Shown: in pieces, positions 1-7,556 of the stretch
Layout: each line of letters starts with the position of its first letter
How positions within the stretch are numbered: position 1 is the first letter of the stretch
Source of the DNA: JAXMAR01 sp046350295
GTDB taxonomy: Bacteria > Planctomycetota > Planctomycetia > Gemmatales > Gemmataceae
Length of the DNA stretch: 64,000 nucleotides
Assembly (NCBI GenBank): GCA_046350295.1
Contig: JAXMAR010000013.1
Location: 1-64,000, forward strand
Direction of reading: 5' to 3'
Translations under genes and position numbers: made by a program
Notes under the pieces: generated by a model
What the model saw: the letters and a program-made list of their open reading frames with translations, nothing else
Told to the model about the DNA's origin: nothing
Database searches by the model: none

Positions 1-3000
1 CGGCCGAGCTTGACCTCGGTCAGCGTCTTGTCCTTCTCGTCCAGCAGGCGGCAGGTCCCATCGGCGGCGAACGTCGTCCGCAGCACGGTCCTGGTCGAGG
101 GCATTTCGATCAGACGGCGCTCGATGAAGCGGTCCCGCTCGAAGACGAGGTGTAACTGATAGGTCTTTGCCGCCTTGTCCTTGCCCTCCTTCGCGGCCGG
201 TAGGCGCGGGACGATGGCGACGATGTTGTCGCCGATGAGTTTGACGTCCGCGCCGCGGGCCAGGTCCTCGACCAGGGGCAGGAGCCAGGGAACGAGGCCG
301 GTCAGTTCGCCGGCGTGATGGCGGCTGTTCGGTCGCCGGGCCGCGAGGCCGATCTCGGCGTAGAGATGCCACAGATGATCGCCGTCGCACACGACTTCCT
401 CCTTGAGGCCGCTCGACAGGGAACGGCTATAGCGGCAGCGGCCGGCGCCATTGGCAAGAAGGTCGAAGGCGGGCATCCTGTCGTGAGCCGGGATGGTGAT
501 TTTCTCCCAGCCGGCGGCGCGGGCGGCGTCGATGAGGCGGCGCGCGCCGTCGTCGATCGTGCCGACCGGGACCGGCTTGTCGTTTCGCGCCTCGCGCTCG
601 ACGGCAGTCTGAAGGTCGGCCCAGGTCGTGTTCAAGCCGGGGGCATAGAGGGTCAGGTCGCCGAAGAGGCGGTAGTCGCGCTGGAAGCGCGGACCGGAGA
701 AGATGAGATGCTGACCGGGAGAGCGGCGCAGGGCCGTTTCGGCGAGCGCTTCGAGCAGATTGATGTTTTCCCAGTCGGAGCCGACAACGAGGTCTCCGAC
801 CGGGTAGATGCGTAGCGCCTTTTCCAGCTCGGGCTCGCGCCTCTCCTCTTTGTTGTCCAGCCGGCTCAGCGCCAGGTAAGTGCTCACGCCGTCCATGAGG
901 TTGGCGACATCGTCGAGTTTCCTCAGCCCCTTCAGGCGCCGGCCGGCCATTCGCCCCTCCAGCCGCCCGCGTGGCGCCAGATCCAGTGCAAGCTCGTCCA
1001 TGTCCTTGAAGAGGAGCTTCGGCCGGATCACGTGCGCCAGTCGTGGCAGGTGGAACCACTCATTGCTCAGCAGCAAGTCCTCCCCGGTTCCCGCTCTTTC
1101 ACCCCAAAGCATGCTGCCGGAATCGTCGAACAGGTTGAGCGCGGCGCTCTTCCCGTCCTTCAACTTTTTCTTCAGCGACGCCAGGAAACGGGGCGGCCGG
1201 CCTAACTCGCCGCCGCGGACGAGCCGATCGCTCAGACGTCGTCCGACCGGCGCCGCCTCCTCGGCAAAACGGCTGAAGCGCAGGTCCCAGGTCGCCAAGC
1301 GGGCTTTGCCGAGGTCGGCCTCGCGGAAATCGAAGGCGGGCTCGCGGCGGAGATCACCCAGCCGGAATTCGGTGGCCGCCTGGAACCCGAAGTCGATGCC
1401 GAAGTCGTCTTCGAACGACACGTCGTACACACCGCTCCAGAGCACGAAGCCGTTGATGCACGCCGGGAGGCCGCCGCGATCCCGGCCGGGAAGCGTGATA
1501 AAGCGCGGGGCCGGCCGAACTAGCACCGACTGAAGCACCTCCTCCGGCGACTTGGTCCCGTCCGTCGCCTTGGGCAGGAGCCAGGCCTGCCGCAGCGGGT
1601 CCGGCTCGTAGACCGTCGGCATGCGTGGCGGGCAATCGTACATCGCCCAGTGATCCTTGCGGCCGCGGTCGACGTTGAATTTCTTGTAGTCCTCCTCCGT
1701 TTCCAGCACCAAGAGCGAGGTGAACGGCGACATCACGTACATCGCCATGGACAACTTCGTGATTGCTTCCTGGTTCTTCTCCGATCCCTCGGCGAGCAAC
1801 CGGTCGATCTCCAGTTTGGCCCAGGTCCGCGGCAGATAATCCGCCCCCGGCTTCGCGTCCTTGATTTTCAGCTCCTCGCGGAATGGTTTGCCGTCGAGGA
1901 CGCCGGTGATCAGCACGCTCGGGGGCAGCTTCTCGCCGAGCTTGGCATCGGCGCGGGTGATGGCGCACAGTTCTTCGCCCTCGGCCAGCGTGAGCGCTTC
2001 GGTGAGGAAGGCGCGCTTACCGAACCGGTCGCTGACCTTGACATCCATGAGCCGCGGCGTGTTCAGCGTGGCCAGCAGGTCGAAGGCCTTCCAGCGGATC
2101 GGCTCGTCCGGGTTAATCTGGGTGAAGTAACCGTTGGACCGGTCGGCGGCCTGCTTCATGAAGGCGCGGTTCCACTTCTTGCCGACGCCGATGCCGACGT
2201 AGCGGGCGCCGGCCGGAATGCGCTTGGCCAGAACGTCGTCGCGTCGCTCCCCCAGCGCGGGAACGCCGGCCCCGACGTGGACGAGGTAGGCGTTCCTGGC
2301 CGTCTTGCAGACCGGCGTAACCGCTTCGAGCGCCTGGTTCAGGTCCAGGGCGCCGATCAGGTGGGCGGTTTCGAGCCAGGCGATCGCTTCGTCGACGTTC
2401 TTCTTCGTCGCCGGTCATGGCGCCTTGTCGAAGAAGTGGACGCGTGTTGGCCGTGGCGAGGGTGAAGGTGTCATCGTGCTCGGCGTTGTCGAGCAAGTGG
2501 CAAGGACTTCGATCTGCGTACGGGCTAGAGGGGGATCGCGGTTGGCGCCCCGATTCGAAGAGGATGACCCAGTCGCGGCGTGCCAGCCGCGCATCTCGGT
2601 CTTCAGCTCGGGACGATAGCGCAGCATCAGGTATTCGGCGTTCTCATGGATCGCCGTGTTGAAGCGGACGGCGGCTTCCGGGTCGGAACCGTCGAAGATG
2701 TCGAGGATGCGTCCTTCGGCCGCGCTTGATGGCGTGGGCCGAGGCGGCACGAGCAATGTCGCCGCCGGCCAGGCGATCGCCATGTCGGGATGGCTCGGGC
2801 TACTGACCTTGCATCTCGGCCGTGCTGAACGCGGGCCGCGAACGACCAGTCGCGCCAGGTCCATGGTGTGGCCGGCGGGGAAGCGATAACGGTAGGAGCC
2901 GTAAAGGCTGGGGAGGCGCTTGGGTGTAGCTGAGGATGATACGCTCTCCTTGCGGCCTTCGAGCAGAGAGAACGCGCATCTTGAAGGTGCTGCCGTCGAC

Positions 3001-3440
3001 CCATTCGAGCAGGGCGGTCGCGGCGGTTGCGGATCTCCTCGTAGACGTTGGCGGCATGCTTGCGGCTCCGGCCATGCCCCCTTCGTTGAAGCTGCTGTCC
3101 AGCCGTCCTCGACGCCACATCGCCAGGCGGAGGAGGCGTCCGGCAGCAGGGGGAAAGGTCCGCTTCCAAGCAGCCAAGGTCTCGTTGACCGAAGTAAGTC
3201 CTGATCGATGGCTTGGTGCGGGCGGCGCCATCCTCGATGTGGACGTCGATGTGGTGCTTGCAGCGTGAAGCTCACTTCCTGGCCGAACGGATCGATGGCG
3301 GGCGCCGCCGCAATGGGACGGCCCCGGGACGAGCGGCGTCTCGGCGGCGGCCATCAGTTCTTCCAGGTCAGTCGAAACCATGCCGTGGCAGGGCGGTGGC
3401 GATGCGATCAGGCCGATGGCGAAGCTGCTGGCCGGAGATC
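1..3440 (-). pseudogene. VIT-vWA portion of the FecR-VIT-vWA protein, multiply frameshifted, runs off the left edge
   Basis: Continuation of the FecR gene that starts at 4150. One minus-strand frame is open from about 2412 to base 1 and reads like the vWA and C-terminal part of the large planctomycete FecR/VIT/vWA proteins (for example SVLITGVLDGKPFREELKIK near 1863-1919). Between about 2412 and 3440 the homologous peptides lie in all three minus frames in turn: LLEWVDGSTFKMRV, ILSYTQ, LPSLYGSYRYRFPAGHTMDL, DWSFAARV, EYLMLRYRPELKTE, DNAEHDDTFTLATANTR. These are the VIT domain and the start of vWA in correct order, so the gene was or is whole but carries about eight or more indels here. Either this is a local assembly problem or a recent pseudogene. 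The family is probably an envelope protein downstream of an ECF sigma factor; its exact role is unknown. Confidence 0.7.
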
Positions 3441-4150
3441 AGCGTCTTGTCGAGGTCGGAGACTTTCACGCGTCCCTGCGTGACGAGGACGCCGCTCTTC
3501 TTCTCGTCCGCCTGAACGGCGAAGTGGGTGCCCAGGGCCGCGACCGTACGGTTCGGCGTGACGACCTCGAACGTGGCCCCGGAGCCGGGCTCGCGTGGCG
3601 CGACCTCCACGTAGACTTCCCCCTTCTGTAGCTCGATACGGCGCTCGCCGGCCCGGATTTGCGTCCGCTGGTTGAGGAAGACGACCGAGCCGTCTTCGAG
3701 GACGACGCGGCGCCGCTCACCCGCATTGGTGGCGACGGTCTCGCCGTTGGGAATCGGCTTCGCGGCCGGCGGGGCGGAGCGCGGCTTGGGCGTGAGGCGG
3801 GCGCGAGTGGTCTTTTCAAGAGTGGTTGTCCTGGTGTCGCCGACGCTGAAGCGGCGCTCCGGCTCCGGGATCGTCGTGGCTCGAGGGCTGGCGGCGCGGT
3901 GGAGCAGATAGACGCAGGCGAGGACGGCGGCGGCGGTCATCGCCCAGCCGAGGCGGGCGCGGAGGCGGCGCAGCGCGGGGGCGGGCGCCGGCGCCGACAG
4001 GGGGTCCGTCTGCTGCCGGGCCTGGGCCAGCTCGCGAGCGCAGACGCGGAGCTTGTCCTCCGTCTCCTTGACGAAGCCGGGATCCAGCGCTTCGGGACGG
4101 TAGGCGGCGGTGACAAGACGTTCGATGTTTTTATCGGCGATATCGTGCAT
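3368..4150 (-). CDS. FecR-domain protein, N-terminal part (anti-sigma or envelope sensor)
   Basis: The N-terminal cytoplasmic stretch (about residues 1-68) is followed by a single membrane segment (about 70-86, MTAAAVLACVYLLHRA) and a FecR domain (about 135-240) with the characteristic VVLEDGSVVFLNQRTQIR and IELQKGEVYVEV segments. It lies 60 bp after the ECF sigma gene at 4211-4822 on the same strand, the usual sigma/FecR order. Unlike classical FecR, homologous sequence continues into VIT and vWA domains, but the frame is lost near 3440 and this reading ends at 3368. FecR proteins regulate a partner ECF sigma factor across the membrane; that role is inferred from family and position. Confidence 0.8.
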   Translation of the reverse strand: MHDIADKNIERLVTAAYRPEALDPGFVKETEDKLRVCARELAQARQQTDPLSAPAPAPALRRLRARLGWAMTAAAVLACVYLLHRAASPRATTIPEPERRFSVGDTRTTTLEKTTRARLTPKPRSAPPAAKPIPNGETVATNAGERRRVVLEDGSVVFLNQRTQIRAGERRIELQKGEVYVEVAPREPGSGATFEVVTPNRTVAALGTHFAVQADEKKSGVLVTQGRVKVSDLDKTLISGQQLRHRPDRIATALPRHGFD

Positions 4151-4210
4151 GGTTGCCTCAGGTTGTCTTGTGGTTCGCTGGAGCGCGAGCGTGCGACGGG
4201 ATTGTCAACT

Positions 4211-4822
4211 TCAAATCACCAGTTGAGCTTCGATGTTGTGGGAGAGGGCCAGGAAGACGGCGCGGAAGGCCTTGCGGGCGCGGGTGAGCTGCGACTCGGC
4301 CGCCTTTTCGGACACGTGCCAACGATCAGCCAGCTGGCGGACGCTCTTGCCGTCGATGTACTTGCCTTCGAGCGCCTCGCGGTAGTGGGGCGGCAACTGG
4401 CTCATCGTCGCGTTCACCAGCTCGCGCGTCTCCTCGCGCTGGAGCAGTTCGTCCGCGAACGGCTCCGATTCGATCCTGGCGTAGATCGCCGTCAGCTCCC
4501 GGTCCATGTTCGACCAGAGGGCTTGCAGCGAAACCGCCGATTGCTCCCGCCCGAGCACGCGCTGGATCTCGTTGCGCGCCAGCCCGGTCAGCCAAGGGAA
4601 GATGTTGTTGCTCGCCCGCGCCGGCTCGTAGTTCTTGAGGTCACGCAACGCGCGGAACAGCGTCTCCTGCACCACTTCTTCGCAGAGGTGCTGATTGCGG
4701 CCGACGCGGTAGAGGCAAAAACTGTAGAGGGGCGCCAGAACGGCGGCGGTCAACTTTTCAATGGCGGCCGGCTCCCCGGCCAGAGCGGCCGAGCGCCATG
4801 CTTCGTCAAAGCTGTATGCCAC
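4211..4822 (-). CDS. ECF-type RNA polymerase sigma-70 factor
   Basis: About 203 residues. Region 2 holds LYRVGRNQHLCEEVVQETLFRALRD-type sequence and FPWLTGLARNEIQRVL. Region 4 is a helix-turn-helix: LPPHYREALEGKYIDGKSV then LADRWHVSEKAAESQLTRAR. The frame is open far upstream, but a GTG at 4822 has GGAGGG 7 bases ahead and sits just before the first family-like sequence, so it is preferred over the distant start. It is followed 60 bp later by the FecR gene and preceded by a SnoaL-like gene. It should direct core RNA polymerase to a small regulon that probably includes its own operon. The close coupling to FecR suggests envelope-signal control. Confidence 0.88.
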   Translation of the reverse strand: MAYSFDEAWRSAALAGEPAAIEKLTAAVLAPLYSFCLYRVGRNQHLCEEVVQETLFRALRDLKNYEPARASNNIFPWLTGLARNEIQRVLGREQSAVSLQALWSNMDRELTAIYARIESEPFADELLQREETRELVNATMSQLPPHYREALEGKYIDGKSVRQLADRWHVSEKAAESQLTRARKAFRAVFLALSHNIEAQLVI

Positions 4823-4953
4823 GCCCGAGCCCTCCAATCGTCCTGAGCGGGGAGATCCGGCGTCGATCACGTGGGCGGCGCCTTCACTGCTGGAATATGT
4901 GGCGAACCGGGTCCGATCCTTCTCCGGGCCGTCCATTGATCGGGGAACATGGC

Positions 4954-5334
4954 TCAGGAGGGCGCCGAGCGATGGAAGTGTACGTGCTTCCATTGCCCGT
5001 TCAGCTTCTGCCACACGCGCGTTTCTTCCATGACGCTCGTCACGGCCCCGTTCGGTCCCTGCCGCTGATTCAGGCGCACATAGCTGACGACAGCGGCGTC
5101 TCCCATGACGCGAACGTGCGGCCGGGCCATCGTGGTCTGGAATACGCCCTGCGCGCCGCCGAGCTTGAAATAGAAATGGTGGAAGTCGAGCCCCTCGACG
5201 AGCTGGCCGCGCGCCTCCGGCTCGAAGGCGGAGAGCGTCGGGTCGCACAACTCCTGATAACGCTGCCAGTCGGCGCGGGCGATGCTGTCGAGGAGCTGCT
5301 GCGTGAGTTGGAGAAGCTCTTGCTCGGTGGACAT
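4954..5334 (-). CDS. SnoaL-like / CaMKII-association-domain-like protein (NTF2 fold)
   Basis: About 126 residues beginning MSTEQELLQLTQQLLDSIA. The pattern LLDSIARADWQRYQELCDPTLSAFEPEA, a central hydrophobic HHFYFKL and the ending VWQKLNGQWKHVHFHRS match the DUF4440/CaMKII-AD branch of the NTF2-like fold. These small cone-shaped domains bind small ligands or oligomerise; no catalytic residues can be assigned. The start at 5334 has GAAGAG upstream. The gene starts 34 bp after the end of the broken beta-lactamase gene and is followed 131 bp later by the ECF sigma gene, all on the minus strand, so cotranscription is possible. Confidence 0.75.
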   Translation of the reverse strand: MSTEQELLQLTQQLLDSIARADWQRYQELCDPTLSAFEPEARGQLVEGLDFHHFYFKLGGAQGVFQTTMARPHVRVMGDAAVVSYVRLNQRQGPNGAVTSVMEETRVWQKLNGQWKHVHFHRSAPS

Positions 5335-5368
5335 GGTTTCTCTTCGTGGACTGCGTGGGGCGGGTGGT

Positions 5369-5628
5369 TCAAAACTCTGCGAACAGATCGATGTCCGGAT
5401 ATTCCCCGAGCGCTTCGACTCGGCGCCGGACATCCTCCACCGCTTGGCGCAGCAACCCTGCGTCGACCTGATCGGGCTGCATGGCGACGTTGAAAAGGAG
5501 CGCCCAGTTCACGCCCTTGTCAGACCGCTTCATGAACGTGCGCATGCCGAATAGCTGGCCGTCGTGGAAGTAACCGAACTTCCCTTTGGTTCCAAGGAAC
5601 GCGGTGGGCCAGCCCAGGCCGGGGTGCG
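5369..5628 (-). pseudogene. C-terminal tail of the beta-lactamase-like protein, separated by a frameshift
   Basis: The frame used at 5530-6834 loses homology after LALPPPPLAVQGT near 5630. The adjoining frame continues directly with THPGLGWPTAFLGTKGKFGYFHDGQLFGMRTFMKRSDKG and ends at 5369, which is the expected C-terminal strand region of serine beta-lactamase-fold proteins (the HDG box resembles the family KTG/HxG motif). A one-base indel at about 5620-5635 joins the two. It may be a sequencing error, because both sides are well preserved. Confidence 0.75.
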
Positions 5629-6834
5629 TGCCGTTCCTTGCACCGCCAGCGGCGGCGGCGGCAAGGCGAGCATCTGCTGGAACGTCGTTCCTTGAAGAGC
5701 CGCCTTGCCGCGGCTGCCGTCGAGCGCGGTCAGAAGTCGCGTGAGATCGACCGCCGACGCGTTCCACCCTGCTGCCGCTTTGATCAGGCGCAGGTCCATC
5801 GGCGGCAACTCCGTGGCGGCGCCGGCAACGTAGCTGTGCGCCTCTCCCGCCTTGTAGCGGCCGGCGCCGTGGTTCAAGTAGACCGCGCGCACACCCGCGG
5901 GCTTGAGAATGTTCTCCTGGATGAAGCGCTCATAGCTCATGCCGCTCACCTTCTCGACGATGCGGCCCAGGGCGATGTAGCCGTTGTTCGAGTACTGCAT
6001 CTGGGCGCCGGGGTTGAAGTCGAGCGGCACGGTGAGGAGGTAAGAGAGGAACTGGTCTTCCGTGAGCGGCATGGGGACGCCGAGGCGGCGGGCGATCAGC
6101 GGCGACTGGTTCATGAGGTCGCCACTCTTGCTGCGATCCCAGCCGCCCGAATGGTTGAGGAGTTGGCGGATGGTGATCGTGGCGATGCGTGGATCGACGC
6201 GAACGCCGCGGGGCGCCGTGATGTGGTTGAGGATATCGAAGGCTCGATCGTCGAGGTTGAGCTTGCCTTGCTCGATCAGGGCCAGGATGGCGAGAGCGGT
6301 GATCGGTTTGGAGCAGCTCGCTAGGCCGAATATCGTGAACGGCTCGACAGCGGCGCCGGCAGCGAGATCGGCCCAGCCGAAGCCCTTGGCATAGACGAGC
6401 TTGCCATTCTTGGCGATGGCGAGCGCGGCGCCGGGGATGCCATGGTGGTCCATGACGGAGAGGATCGCCTCGTCGAGAACGTCAAGGCCGGGGCCCGCCT
6501 TGCCGCTGATGGGGACCTTGCGCGCGAGCACGGCGGGCGCCGCGGACGGCGGTTCGGCCCCCTTGGCTGGCCCACCGGTCAACGGGTTGTACCGGTCCGG
6601 GATCGTCATCGGCTTGCCGGTATACGGGTTGATCGGCGGCGAGCCGCTCGCGCCGGTGAACGGGTTCGGACCGCGACCTGCGCCTGCGCCGGTGTACGGG
6701 TTGAACGCGGGCGCCGCCGGCTTGGCGGTGTAGGGGTTGTACGGCACGCCGGGCGCCTGAGCCGGGGCGGGAACAGTGTGGGCGAGGCAAAGAGCCAGGC
6801 CGATGCAGGTGGCGACGCGCAGCCGGTTTGTCAT
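5530..6834 (-). CDS. Secreted serine beta-lactamase-fold hydrolase with N-terminal NPYTG repeats (C-terminus frameshifted)
   Basis: Start at 6834 (ATG with GGAG upstream). A signal peptide (about residues 1-27, ending PAPAQA) is followed by a linker of about 65 residues with five NP(Y/F/L)T(G/A) units, such as NPYTAKP, NPYTGAG, NPFTGAS, NPYTGKP and NPLTGG. The beta-lactamase/class C/esterase domain begins at about residue 105: the S-x-x-K motif is SCSK in GLASCSKPITAL, the Y-x-N motif is YSN in QYSNNGYIALG, and SYERFIQENILKPAG is typical. The family covers beta-lactamases, DD-peptidases and esterases; the substrate cannot be assigned. The frame breaks near 5630 and the true C-terminus is in the neighbouring frame to 5369, giving about 488 residues when repaired. 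Confidence 0.85.
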   Translation of the reverse strand: MTNRLRVATCIGLALCLAHTVPAPAQAPGVPYNPYTAKPAAPAFNPYTGAGAGRGPNPFTGASGSPPINPYTGKPMTIPDRYNPLTGGPAKGAEPPSAAPAVLARKVPISGKAGPGLDVLDEAILSVMDHHGIPGAALAIAKNGKLVYAKGFGWADLAAGAAVEPFTIFGLASCSKPITALAILALIEQGKLNLDDRAFDILNHITAPRGVRVDPRIATITIRQLLNHSGGWDRSKSGDLMNQSPLIARRLGVPMPLTEDQFLSYLLTVPLDFNPGAQMQYSNNGYIALGRIVEKVSGMSYERFIQENILKPAGVRAVYLNHGAGRYKAGEAHSYVAGAATELPPMDLRLIKAAAGWNASAVDLTRLLTALDGSRGKAALQGTTFQQMLALPPPPLAVQGTARTPAWAGPPRSLEPKGSSVTSTTASYSACARS

Positions 6835-6931
6835 GATCGCTCCGGATTCATTTCGTTTGTTGCACACACACCGAGATACTGAAATGCGAAGGCGCTCGCT
6901 AGCTCTTGATTGGCCTTTTTCGCGACGGCCT

Positions 6932-7237
6932 TCAGAGAAGATCCAGCTTCGTGATCCACACAATCGGCAGCGTTTCATGGATGGCGAAATGCATGACGAG
7001 CGGAGGCCTTATCACCGCGTGAATGATCATGCCGAGCGCTGCCGCACGGTAGAGCGGTTCGCCGACCTCTTGCGGCGAGGCTTTGAGTCTTGTCACGAGC
7101 GCCTTGAGGCTTGCGAGAAAATCATCAGCCAAGCCCAGCAAGCGAGCACGTTCATGCAACTCGTGCGTTCTTTCTTGCAGCGTGCCGGACAGCACGACCC
7201 GATACGACAATGGCTTGCCATTCCCGGGCTGCGACAT
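6932..7237 (-). CDS. Small protein, possible RelE/ParE-like toxin partner
   Basis: 101 residues. It opens with a strand-like YRVVLSGTL, then two helices (LQERTHELHERARLLGLADDFLASLKALVTRLKASP), then GEPLYRAA and a strand-rich end (PLVMHFAIHETLPIVWITKLDLL). This order resembles RelE/ParE toxins, including the GEPLY element, but no catalytic residue can be named. It follows the 66-residue gene at 7252-7452 by only 14 bp on the same strand. The pairing of a small helical gene with this gene suggests a toxin-antitoxin module; this is inference from layout and shape. Confidence 0.5.
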   Translation of the reverse strand: MSQPGNGKPLSYRVVLSGTLQERTHELHERARLLGLADDFLASLKALVTRLKASPQEVGEPLYRAAALGMIIHAVIRPPLVMHFAIHETLPIVWITKLDLL

Positions 7238-7251
7238 GAGGGGCGCCTCGC

Positions 7252-7452
7252 CTATCCCGCGCGTTCCAACTCCTCGATTACCTGATCGGCGTCGACCCAG
7301 CGCTCGCGCGACATCTCTTGGAGCAACTCCTTTTCCTGTTCCTCGATGGGGTGAGCCTCGAGGAATTGGCGAACCCAGTCATGCACCTTGGGGGGCTTGA
7401 GGTTCTCTTCCGAAAGGGCGCCCTGTGATTTGAGATAGTCCAGGAAGTTCAT
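7252..7452 (-). CDS. Small helical protein, possible antitoxin
   Basis: 66 residues starting MNFLDYLKSQGALSEENLKP. ATG at 7452 has GAGGGG about 7 bases upstream, which supports it over the earlier in-frame start. The sequence is charged and helical with the motif HPIEEQEKELLQEMSRERWVDADQVIEELERAG at the end. It is not recognised as a named DNA-binding fold. Located 14 bp upstream of the possible RelE-like gene; the pair is the smallest operon in this part of the window. Confidence 0.5.
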   Translation of the reverse strand: MNFLDYLKSQGALSEENLKPPKVHDWVRQFLEAHPIEEQEKELLQEMSRERWVDADQVIEELERAG

Positions 7453-7556
7453 GAAGACACCCCTCATCCTAACGGCGCTACCGGCTGCTATCGTCCTCAT
7501 TGTGCCACACGGCAACTATGTTTGCCAGCTGGGTTAGTCGGCGGCCGCTGCGACAT

